A DNA stretch of 64,000 bases. Source: Haoranjiania flava. Its GTDB lineage: Bacteria > Bacteroidota > Bacteroidia > Chitinophagales > Chitinophagaceae. The position numbers were made by a program, and so were the translations under genes. The notes below the pieces were generated by a model, which worked only from the letters and a program-made list of their open reading frames with translations, ran no database searches and was not told the DNA's origin. How positions within the stretch are numbered: the first letter of the stretch is position 1; each line of letters begins with the position of its first letter. The DNA is taken from contig NZ_JAOTPL010000011.1 of the NCBI RefSeq assembly GCF_025631005.1, positions 1 through 64,000 of the forward strand. Reading direction: 5' to 3'. Below, one piece after another: positions 37,543 to 45,107 of the stretch.

Positions 37543-38559
37543 ATGATCAAAAACAATTCAGTATTCATCATTGCAGAGTTATCGGCCAATCATGGCGGGG
37601 ATATAAATATAGCTCTTGAGACTGTGAGAGCCGCCAGGCGCAGCGGTGCAGATGCTGTAAAACTGCAGACCTACACTGCCGATACAATTACATTAGATTC
37701 CGGTAAAGAAGATTTTATGATCAAAGGCGGCACTATCTGGGACGGCAGGAAACTTTACGATTTATACAAAGAAGCCTATCTGCCGTGGGAGTGGCACCGG
37801 GAGATATTTCGAGTGGCAAAAGATGAGGGGCTAATTTGTTTTTCTTCACCTTTCGATAAAACAGCTGTTGATTTTCTCGAAGCGCTGAACTGTCCCGCTT
37901 ACAAGATCGCTTCTTTCGAGATTACAGATATCCCGTTGATTGAATATGTGGCATCCAAAGGCAAGCCTGTAATACTTTCTACCGGTATTGCCTCGTATGA
38001 AGATATAGCACTGGCAGTGAGCGCTTGCAGGCAGGCGGGCAACAATGACATTACGTTGCTCAAATGTACTTCGTCTTATCCTGCCCCGGTTGAAGAAGCC
38101 AACCTGGTAATGATGCAGCAGTATGCAACAGATTTCCAGGTAAAGGTGGGTGTATCCGACCACACGTTGGGAACAACAGTACCTGTCGTAGCAACAGCTG
38201 TAGGCGCTACCGTTATTGAAAAACATTTTATCCTGGACAGGTCTGTCGGGGGGCCGGATGCCAGCTTTTCACTGGATGAAGCCGAATTTACAGCAATGGT
38301 ACAAGCGGTACGTGCTGCGGAGAAAGCTGTAGGCCGCGTTTCTTATGAGCTTACGGAAAAGGAAAAAGCAGGCAGGGCTTTTGCACGCTCTTTGTATGCA
38401 GCAGAAGATATAAAAGCAGGGGAGGTGATTACTGAAAAAAATGTGCGCTCCGTGCGCCCGGGATTTGGGCTGCATCCGAAATATCTCAAAGATATTATAG
38501 GAAAAACAGTTTTTACAAATATTAAAAAAGGAGATGCGTTGCGGGAAGATTTATTGTAG
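37543..38559 (+). CDS. pseI: Pseudaminic acid synthase PseI (NeuB family)
   Basis: It condenses the 6-deoxy-di-N-acyl altrose with phosphoenolpyruvate to give the nine-carbon nonulosonate. The start at 37543 (MIKNNSVFIIAELSANHGG) is preferred; an in-frame ATG at 37480 would add 21 residues. NeuB barrel motifs are ADAVKLQTYTADTITLDS, ICFSSPFDKTAVDFLE, CPAYKIASFEITDIPLI, LSTGIASYEDI, LLKCTSSYPAP, VGVSDHT and VIEKHFILDRSVGGPDASFSL. The C-terminal SAF domain covers about 280-338 (ARSLYAAEDIKAGEVIT, RPGFGLHPKY). The 338-aa length is normal. Several motifs fit PseI better than NeuB or LegI. It closes the operon; repeat DNA follows. Confidence 0.94.
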   Translation: MIKNNSVFIIAELSANHGGDINIALETVRAARRSGADAVKLQTYTADTITLDSGKEDFMIKGGTIWDGRKLYDLYKEAYLPWEWHREIFRVAKDEGLICFSSPFDKTAVDFLEALNCPAYKIASFEITDIPLIEYVASKGKPVILSTGIASYEDIALAVSACRQAGNNDITLLKCTSSYPAPVEEANLVMMQQYATDFQVKVGVSDHTLGTTVPVVATAVGATVIEKHFILDRSVGGPDASFSLDEAEFTAMVQAVRAAEKAVGRVSYELTEKEKAGRAFARSLYAAEDIKAGEVITEKNVRSVRPGFGLHPKYLKDIIGKTVFTNIKKGDALREDLL

Positions 38560-38896
38560 TTTAAGGTGAGAGGTAAGATGCCAAAGGTCCGGGATATGCG
38601 CCATTGCGATAAAACGTAGCGCATGATCACTTGATCACATCATCACTGGATAACACATCAACAAATCAACAAATCCACATCTAAACAAATAACCCTTTCC
38701 ATCTAAACACCTCCACAAATACACAAATACACTTCTTTTACCCGTCACACGATCACAAGGTAACAACGTCACTTGATAACTTCATCACTAAACACATCAA
38801 CACCTCCACAAATACACAAATACACTTCTTTTACCCGTCACACGATCACAAGGTAAAAACGTCACTGGATAACTTCATCATTAAACAAATCCAGTT
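38560..38896 (+). repeat. 93-bp tandem duplication in low-complexity DNA
   Basis: A segment starting 'ctccacaaatacacaaat' at 38711 recurs at 38804, giving two near-identical 93-bp units with only a few differences up to about 38890. Before it, 38590-38640 holds a fragment of the 122-bp element ('cattgcgataaaacg') and short words of the type 'acttgatcac'. The text is the reverse complement of phrases at 18060-18180 ('ttgtgatcgtgtgatgggta'). No gene. Confidence 0.8.
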
Positions 38897-39388
38897 CTGG
38901 CTATTCTTTTTGCCATTGCCGCAAAAAGAATCAAAAAAGTCTAGCCTGCCTGAAGGTGACCCACGCGCATAGGCTCTTGCCCGGAAGCAATTTGCACTCA
39001 GGAACAATTGCTTCGCCGCATTTACTCTAAGATCTATAATTTCTTTCGGGCGAATCAATCACCTTCCGTGCATTGCTTCCTGTCACTGACAGGCAGGCCT
39101 TCGGTTCGGGCACTTAAGTATTATCGAAGCTTTCAAATTGATTTGAATTATTAACCACTTCAAAATGCAGCATTTCGTCATGGATGCTAAGGTTAGGAAT
39201 CGCCGGCATGCCAGTGGAAGGGAAAACTGTGCGGAACAGTGATTCCTGCTGCGCGAAATATAAATATGATTCAAAAGCAGCTGCCAGTCAGCAGGAAGTG
39301 TTCTTGCAGCACAGAGTTTTCCCGCTCTGAGCCTTGTGCGCTGCCCACCTTATGCCGGCTTGATTTTTTGTAACTTTTTTTATCAAGA
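38897..39388 (-). repeat. Composite repeat R, uninterrupted copy
   Basis: Read on the minus strand this is the complete version of the repeat at 17808-18612 without the 319-bp insertion. It runs from the inverted CTTGAT/ATCAAG pair (about 39358-39388) through 39239 (equivalent to 17958) to the TTCTTTTTGC/GCAAAAAGAA hairpin near 38904-38930. About 490 bp long. Its left-hand end is fused directly to an AATAGCC-type element. Confidence 0.88.
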
Positions 39389-39489
39389 AATAACCATAAA
39401 GATTAGTAATCTATACCAATCGGGAATGAGTATTGAATCTAAAAACCAGAGTTTCCATGTGACCATAAAGAAAAATTAAATATATACAC
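39387..39489 (+). repeat. AATAGCC structured element, copy 5
   Basis: AATAACC (39389-39395) is followed by the palindrome AGATTA-G-TAATCT and the phrase ATACCAATCGGGAATGA. The closing arm is degraded (ccagagtttcc). The tail is A-rich and ends in TACACATGAAATAA, the start of copy 6. Upstream it joins repeat R without a gap. Confidence 0.7.
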
Positions 39490-39595
39490 ATGAAATAACC
39501 ATAAAGATTAGGAATCTATACCAACCGGGAATGATAATAAAGAATTAAGGTTTTGGTTATTCCGTGTGGCAAACAGAAAAATTAAATATTAACAC
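39490..39595 (+). repeat. AATAGCC structured element, copy 6, with compensatory arm change
   Basis: It opens with ATG AAA TAA. The outer arms are AATAACC (39494-39500) and GGTTATT (39555-39561): both bases of one pair differ from the AATAGCC/GGCTATT of copies 2 and 4, so pairing is kept. The tail ends at ATGAAA (39596), which here starts only a four-codon frame, so no gene uses it. Confidence 0.8.
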
Positions 39596-39830
39596 ATGAA
39601 AAAAAGTTAGGAAAGAAGATTGCTTCTGCGTTCAATAAGTTGATATATTTTTATTGCCGGTATAGTTTTCACGCTAAGGCCGCAGAGAACTCACGCGGAG
39701 ATCGCAGAGCAGTTTTAATCTGACTTATGATGTTGTGTGCACTTTAGTGTATTCTCGTGCCAAATTCCACAAAAACCCATCACTCATCACAATAATTCAC
39801 AAATTCATAATTTATAATTGCTATTTCTTT
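39596..39830. other. Intergenic DNA before rfbB
   Basis: The stretch contains 'gattgcttctgcg', a fragment of the 122-bp element, and 'ccgcagagaactcacgcgg', a phrase shared with 23.3 kb. No gene is supported. The duplicated promoter region follows at 39831. Confidence 0.6.
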
Positions 39831-39878
39831 TATTACCTTTGCCAAGTTTTTCAATATTACCTTTGCCAAGTTTTTCAA
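39831..39878 (+). promoter_or_regulatory. Perfect 24-bp tandem duplication carrying two -7 boxes before rfbB
   Basis: 39831-39854 and 39855-39878 are identical. Each contains TACCTTTG (39834-39841 and 39858-39865), a full match to the Bacteroidota TAnnTTTG box. The second box lies 24 nt before the rfbB ATG at 39889, a distance similar to those before capE and susC. No well-spaced TTG is found upstream of either box, so strength is uncertain. Confidence 0.65.
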
Positions 39879-39888
39879 ACTAACTTCT

Positions 39889-40935
39889 ATGCAAAAAACA
39901 ATCATTATCACCGGCGGAGCGGGATTCATCGGCTCACATGTGGTTAGAAGGTTCGTGAACAACTATCCCGGTTACCAGGTTATCAACCTCGATAAACTCA
40001 CCTACGCCGGCAACCTGGCCAACCTAAGAGATATAGAAGACAAGCCCAACTACCGTTTTGTAAAAGGTGATATTGTGGATGCAGCGTTTATCAACAATTT
40101 ATTTGCACAGGAACAGCCTTATTCCGTCATACACCTGGCAGCAGAAAGCCATGTAGACAGGAGCATTACCAACCCGCTGGAGTTTGTGATGACTAATGTG
40201 GTAGGCACCTGCAACCTGCTCAATGCTGCAAAAAACACCTGGAAAGGCGCTTACGGTCAGCACAGGTTTTACCATGTATCTACCGATGAGGTGTATGGCG
40301 CATTGGGAGAAGAGGGTCTATTCACCGAAGAAACCAAGTATGATCCGCACAGCCCTTATTCCGCTTCAAAAGCAAGCAGCGACCACTTTGTACGCGCTTA
40401 CCATGATACCTATGGCATGGACGTGGTGATATCCAATTGCAGCAACAATTACGGCGCTAATCATTTCCCTGAAAAACTCATTCCCTTGGCTATCAACAAT
40501 ATCAAACACAACCGCCCGGTGCCGGTGTATGGCAAAGGCGAGAATGTGCGCGACTGGCTGTGGGTAGAAGACCATGCAAGAGCTATTGATGTAATCTTTC
40601 ACCAGGCTAAACCAGGTGAAACCTACAATATTGGTGGACACAATGAGTGGAAAAATATTGACCTGATCCGCTTATTGTGCCAAATAATGGATAAAAAATT
40701 AGGCAGAGTGGCAGGCGAATCTGAAAAACTGATTACTTTTGTCACCGACCGTGCAGGCCACGATTTGCGCTATGCCATTGATGCTACGAAGTTAAAAGAA
40801 AACTTAGGCTGGGAGCCAAGCCTACAATTTGAAGAAGGGCTGGAAAAAACAGTAGACTGGTATCTGGAGAATGAAGAATGGCTAAAACAGGTTACAAGCG
40901 GAGGCTATCAGAAGTATTACGAGGAAATGTATTAG
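39889..40935 (+). CDS. rfbB: dTDP-glucose 4,6-dehydratase RmlB
   Basis: It converts dTDP-glucose to dTDP-4-keto-6-deoxyglucose. It is an extended SDR with IITGGAGFIGSHVVRRF, NLDKLTYAGNLANL, HLAAESHVDRSITNP, VSTDEVYGALGEEGLFTEE, the YxxxK pair in YSASKASSDHFVRAY and NCSNNYGANHFPEKLIPLAI; the C-terminal GRVAGESEKLITFVTDRAGHDLRYAID is diagnostic for RmlB. At 348 aa it is full length. It has its own likely promoter (duplicated box at 39831-39878) and is separated from rfbA and rfbC by the Pse-like operon. It precedes an aminotransferase gene that may use its 4-keto product. Confidence 0.97.
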   Translation: MQKTIIITGGAGFIGSHVVRRFVNNYPGYQVINLDKLTYAGNLANLRDIEDKPNYRFVKGDIVDAAFINNLFAQEQPYSVIHLAAESHVDRSITNPLEFVMTNVVGTCNLLNAAKNTWKGAYGQHRFYHVSTDEVYGALGEEGLFTEETKYDPHSPYSASKASSDHFVRAYHDTYGMDVVISNCSNNYGANHFPEKLIPLAINNIKHNRPVPVYGKGENVRDWLWVEDHARAIDVIFHQAKPGETYNIGGHNEWKNIDLIRLLCQIMDKKLGRVAGESEKLITFVTDRAGHDLRYAIDATKLKENLGWEPSLQFEEGLEKTVDWYLENEEWLKQVTSGGYQKYYEEMY

Positions 40936-41011
40936 GATAACTTTATCGTTTGTTAAATCTCTTTATCCTTTGAATTCTAATTATATAAAACTAATCTCTA
41001 AAAAAGAACAT

Positions 41012-42145
41012 ATGGCATATAAAATTCCTTTATTTGATTTAAATTTCGGCGAAGAAGAGATTCAAGCTGTAGCAGATACAATAAATTCAAACTGGATATC
41101 AACAGGACCAAAATGTGAGGAACTAGAGCAGCAGTTTGTTGATAAATTTTACGTAAAGCATGCAGTGTCTATGTCTAATTGTACCGATGCGCTGCATTTA
41201 GCTTGCATTTTATGTGGCATCAAAGAAGGAGATGAGGTCATATGTCCTTCTTTAACATTTGCTGCATCTGCAAACTGTATAAGATATGTAGGAGCGCACC
41301 CTGTATTTGCAGACATTTCAAGTTTTGAAGACATCAATATTGATCCAAAAGATATTGAAAAGAAGATAACACCTAAAACAAAGGCAATTATTGTAGTTCA
41401 TATGGCTGGTTTCCCGGCAAATATGGACGAAATTATGGCAATTGCGAATAAATATAACTTACGGGTAATTGAAGACGCATGCCACGGGCCTTTATCTGAA
41501 TACAAGGGCAAGAAGCTTGGCACTATAGGAGATGTGGGTTGTTTTAGTTTCTTTTCCAATAAAAATATCAGTACTGGTGAAGGAGGTATGTTGATAACCA
41601 ACAACGATGATTATGCTAAAAAAGCAAGATTGTTAAGATCTCATGGAATGACTACTATGTCTTATCAACGGGCTGGGGGTCACGCTACATCTTACGATAT
41701 TGTAGAATTAGGATACAATTATAGAATGGATGATATTAGAGCTTCAATCGGTTTAGTGCAAATGAAAAAGTTGCCCAAGAACTTACAACAAAGATTGCAT
41801 GTGAGAAAGTGGTATAATGAAAAATTACAAAGAGTTAAAGGGGTTATTTTGCCGTTTGCTCAAAATGAGGAGTTTGTTTCTAATTATATCATGCCTATTG
41901 TATTAAAAGATTCTAATGTAGAAAAGAGAGATAGAGTTAGAGAGAAACTACATGCTGCAGGAATTCAAACTAGTGTACATTATCCGGCAATACATAAGTT
42001 TTCTATTTATAAACAATATGGCGCTATACTGCCCACCACGGATTATGTCACTGATAATGAAATAACCCTACCTATGTATGCAGCTTTGACAGAAGATGAA
42101 ATTGATTTTATTGTAGAAACATTAGATACCGCCGTAAATGAATAG
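41012..42145 (+). CDS. DegT/DnrJ/EryC1/StrS sugar aminotransferase
   Basis: This 377-aa PLP-dependent enzyme transfers an amino group to a nucleotide-bound keto sugar. The ATG at 41012 (MAYKIPLFDLNFGEEEI) is the family-like start; a longer non-ATG frame exists. Motifs are SNCTDALHLACILCGIKEGDEVICPSLTF, IEDACHGPLSEYKGKKLG and the PLP-lysine in FSFFSNKNISTGEGGM. It may act on the RmlB product to give a 3- or 4-amino-dideoxy sugar; the next genes (ATP-grasp and PglD-like acyltransferase) could decorate that amine. The gene is markedly more AT-rich than rfbB, marking the start of an AT-rich block that runs to 53.9 kb. Confidence 0.9.
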   Translation: MAYKIPLFDLNFGEEEIQAVADTINSNWISTGPKCEELEQQFVDKFYVKHAVSMSNCTDALHLACILCGIKEGDEVICPSLTFAASANCIRYVGAHPVFADISSFEDINIDPKDIEKKITPKTKAIIVVHMAGFPANMDEIMAIANKYNLRVIEDACHGPLSEYKGKKLGTIGDVGCFSFFSNKNISTGEGGMLITNNDDYAKKARLLRSHGMTTMSYQRAGGHATSYDIVELGYNYRMDDIRASIGLVQMKKLPKNLQQRLHVRKWYNEKLQRVKGVILPFAQNEEFVSNYIMPIVLKDSNVEKRDRVREKLHAAGIQTSVHYPAIHKFSIYKQYGAILPTTDYVTDNEITLPMYAALTEDEIDFIVETLDTAVNE

Positions 42146-43334
42146 GAAAACAATTCTAATTTTTGGCCTAGGCGCGCTACAAAAATCGATCATTGAGCGA
42201 TGTAAAATCAAAGGATTAAAAACAATAGGGATAGACTTAAATTCTGAAGCCGAGTGCCGCGATTTTGTAGACATTTTTGAAGTCGTTGAAGCAAGTGACT
42301 TTGAGAAAACATATGCAATTGCAAAGAGATATAACGTCACAGGTCTTATTACAGCCGCAACAGATAAGCCATTGGTTATGATGGCTCGAGTAGCTGACGA
42401 ACTTGGTTTGCCCTTTATTTCTATTCAAACAGCAGAATGGTCAACCGATAAGCTTTTAATGAAGCAAAAATTTCAACAACACCAAATTCCTTGTGCTAAT
42501 GGATTTGTTATAGGTAGTACAAGAGATTTGAATGATAGTATTCTTTATCCTGTAATTATGAAACCTCGGGATAATTCAGGGAGTCGGGGGGTTATGTTTT
42601 GTAACAATTATACAGAATTAACTGAGGCTATTGAGGAAGTATTTAAATGTACCAAAAAAGCAAATGTTCTAGTTGAAGAATATCTTGATGGGAGAGAATT
42701 TAGTGTAGAAGCAGTACACTATCAAAATAATTCGCATATTCTTCAAATAACTCAAAAAACCACAACTGAATTTCCGTATAATGTAGAATTGGCACACATT
42801 CAGCCAGCAGAAATCACAAATGAAGAAATGCAGCAAATTCAAAGGATCATAGAAAGGGTTGCAATAGCATTGAAATTTGAAAACTGCACTTCTCATACAG
42901 AATTAAAAATTGCGTCAGGAAAAATAAAAATTATTGAAACTAGTCCCAGGCTTGGCGGCGATTTTATATCGTCGAAATTGGTACCACTATCTACTGGTAT
43001 TAACATGGAAGATATTCTGATAGATATTTGTACCGGTTCAGTTCTTGACTCCACTAGATTTTATCCGTTATATCAAAAATCATCCGGAATCATATATTTT
43101 GAATTACCCGAAGGATTTATAACAGCGATATCAGGAATTGAACAATTAAATGATATTGAAGGTATTGTAAGTTGGTCATTTGCTTTGTCTATTGGAGATA
43201 AAGTGCCAAAAATTACAAGTAGTCTAAACCGATACGGGCATGCAATTTTCCAGACGGACAATAAAGAACATTTAATGAAGTGTTTTAAACAGGTTGAAAA
43301 CATCTTACAAAACACAATTTCTATACAATTATGA
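42138..43334 (+). CDS. ATP-grasp ligase of the polysaccharide locus
   Basis: This 398-aa cytoplasmic ATP-grasp protein is of the carbamoyl-phosphate-synthase/D-ala-ligase type: an N-terminal Rossmann-like domain (ILIFGLGALQKSIIERCKIKGLKTIGID), STDKLLMKQKFQQHQIPCANGF, nucleotide-binding MKPRDNSGSRGVMF, VLVEEYLDGREFSVEAV and metal-binding ELKIASGKIKIIETSPRLGGDF. Enzymes of this type join an amino acid or other acid to an amine. It overlaps the aminotransferase gene by 8 nt and the acyltransferase gene by 4 nt, so it probably attaches a substituent to the amino sugar made by its neighbour. That link is an inference from context. Confidence 0.83.
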   Translation: MNRKTILIFGLGALQKSIIERCKIKGLKTIGIDLNSEAECRDFVDIFEVVEASDFEKTYAIAKRYNVTGLITAATDKPLVMMARVADELGLPFISIQTAEWSTDKLLMKQKFQQHQIPCANGFVIGSTRDLNDSILYPVIMKPRDNSGSRGVMFCNNYTELTEAIEEVFKCTKKANVLVEEYLDGREFSVEAVHYQNNSHILQITQKTTTEFPYNVELAHIQPAEITNEEMQQIQRIIERVAIALKFENCTSHTELKIASGKIKIIETSPRLGGDFISSKLVPLSTGINMEDILIDICTGSVLDSTRFYPLYQKSSGIIYFELPEGFITAISGIEQLNDIEGIVSWSFALSIGDKVPKITSSLNRYGHAIFQTDNKEHLMKCFKQVENILQNTISIQL

Positions 43335-43996
43335 TAGGAGAAACTAAGTTAATTCAAAATGTTGTTATTTATGGGGATTCAGCCTTTGCAGAACAAGCGT
43401 ATAATCAGATAGATTCTGATGATAGGTATAATGTAGTGGCTTTCACTGTTGATGAGTCTAAATACAATCTGAATACATTCAATCAGTTACCTGTAATAAA
43501 GTTTCAGCAATTAACGAAGTATTATTTGCCTGATGATATTATAATATTTCCTGCAATCGGATATTCCAGCTCTAATAAAATTCGCGAAATTGTTGCCCAA
43601 GATATTATTTGCCAAGGATATGAGCTAATGACATATATCTCTAATCGTGCATTTATAGGAAGAAATGCTGTAATAGGAAGAGGATCTTATATTTGTGAGT
43701 TTGTTTCTATCGGTATGAAAGCTAAAATAGGAGATTGTGTTATTATTCTTGCTAATTCTTCTATTGCCCATGATGTAGTAATTGAAAATTTTTCTTTTTT
43801 ATCCCACTCCGTAATTGTAGGCGGTAATGCCGTCATAAAACACCACGCATTTGTCGGATTAAATGCCACTGTTAAAGATCATGTGACAGTAGCAGAATAT
43901 AATACGGTGGGCGCTGGTGCTAACGTTATTAATAATACTTTTTCAAACGCAATATATGTTGGAAACCCGGCAAAAATTTATAAAACCTTAACATAA
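43331..43996 (+). CDS. PglD/NeuD-family sugar acyltransferase
   Basis: This 221-aa acyl-CoA-dependent acyltransferase has an N-terminal nucleotide-sugar-binding Rossmann part (NVVIYGDSAFAEQAYNQIDSDDRYNVVAFTVDE) and a C-terminal left-handed beta-helix of hexapeptide repeats (FIGRNAVIGRGSYICEFVSIGMKAKIGDCVIILANSSI then HDVVIENFSFLSHSVIVGG). The conserved catalytic His is expected in NSSIAHDVVI. It overlaps the ATP-grasp gene by 4 nt. It probably acylates an amino or hydroxyl group on the nucleotide sugar made by the aminotransferase at 41012. Confidence 0.85.
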   Translation: MIGETKLIQNVVIYGDSAFAEQAYNQIDSDDRYNVVAFTVDESKYNLNTFNQLPVIKFQQLTKYYLPDDIIIFPAIGYSSSNKIREIVAQDIICQGYELMTYISNRAFIGRNAVIGRGSYICEFVSIGMKAKIGDCVIILANSSIAHDVVIENFSFLSHSVIVGGNAVIKHHAFVGLNATVKDHVTVAEYNTVGAGANVINNTFSNAIYVGNPAKIYKTLT

Positions 43997-44022
43997 CTTT
44001 TCACAATATTCTCTCTTTTATT

Positions 44023-45069
44023 ATGGAAAAACAACTTTTTGTCAATATTGATACTCCTATTATTTCGGCATTGAAACTTATGGATAATATTAAAGTGAAG
44101 TTGTTAATTGTTGGCGATGCATATAATTTTTTAGGATTAGTAAGTGTGGGTGATATACAGCGCGCGATTATAAATAATATTGATCTAAACACGCCTATTT
44201 CGAATATTCTGAGAAAAGATATTATTGTAGCTAATGAAAATGAAAGTGAGGAAGATATTAAGAGAAGGATGCTACAAATTAGAACAGAGTTTATGCCAGT
44301 TATCAATAACAAAAACCATGTTGTGAGAATTGTATTTTGGGATGATTTAATTTCAACAAAAAAATTGCCTCCGGTTGAAAAACTAAATTTTCCTGTAGTT
44401 ATCATGGCTGGAGGAAAGGGTACGCGACTAAAGCCTATAACAAATGTACTTCCTAAACCTCTAATACCAATAGGAAAAAAACCTATTGTGGAGCACATCA
44501 TTGACAGGTTTATAGAGGTAGGTTGTAAAGACTTTTATTTTTCCGTAAATTTCAAATCTGAGCTAATAGAATATTTTTTTAACTCTTTTGAGCATCCAGA
44601 ATATTGTATTCGTTATCTAAAAGAAAAAGAATTCTTAGGTACTGCCGGAAGCCTAAACCTATTGAATGGAAAAATTAATTCTACATTTTTTGTTTCCAAT
44701 TGCGATATAATTATCGATCAGGATTACTCTGAAATTTATAATTACCATAAAAATAATAAAAATGAATTAACCTTAGTGGCAGCACTTAAACACTATAATA
44801 TACCTTATGGAACTGTAGAAACAGGGTATAACGGGGAACTTATGAAAATGGAAGAAAAACCTGAAATAACGTATAAGATTAATGCAGGGCTTTATATTTT
44901 AGAACCTCATTTGCTTAATGAAATTCCAGTTAATGAATTTTTCCACATTACGCACCTTATTGAAAAAATTAAGAATCGTAACGGTAAAGTAGGTGTATTT
45001 CCTGTCAGCGAAAAATCATGGCGGGATATAGGAGAGTGGGATGAATATTTAAAAAATATGGAAGAATAA
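44023..45069 (+). CDS. CBS-domain sugar nucleotidyltransferase
   Basis: This 348-aa protein has two N-terminal CBS motifs (about 8-60 and 63-118: ALKLMDNIKVKLLIVGD, LVSVGDIQRAI, MLQIRTEFMPVINNKN) and a C-terminal nucleotidyltransferase domain from about 125 (PVVIMAGGKGTRLKPITNVLPKPLIPIGKKPIVEHII, FVSNCDIIIDQDY, KMEEKPEITYKINAGLYIL). This architecture is found in nonulosonate and heptose clusters, where it activates a sugar phosphate with GTP, CTP or UTP. The CBS part probably senses adenine nucleotides. The exact sugar is unknown. It follows the acyltransferase by 26 bp. Confidence 0.87.
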   Translation: MEKQLFVNIDTPIISALKLMDNIKVKLLIVGDAYNFLGLVSVGDIQRAIINNIDLNTPISNILRKDIIVANENESEEDIKRRMLQIRTEFMPVINNKNHVVRIVFWDDLISTKKLPPVEKLNFPVVIMAGGKGTRLKPITNVLPKPLIPIGKKPIVEHIIDRFIEVGCKDFYFSVNFKSELIEYFFNSFEHPEYCIRYLKEKEFLGTAGSLNLLNGKINSTFFVSNCDIIIDQDYSEIYNYHKNNKNELTLVAALKHYNIPYGTVETGYNGELMKMEEKPEITYKINAGLYILEPHLLNEIPVNEFFHITHLIEKIKNRNGKVGVFPVSEKSWRDIGEWDEYLKNMEE

Positions 45070-45107
45070 TATTTAAAAATTCCATATAACAATAAATTAT
45101 TAGGTTA

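Noticed and set aside
25112..39595. Integron attC sites
   Set aside because: The folded units lack the GTTRRRY core, no integrase is present, and the genes between them form ordinary operons rather than single cassettes.
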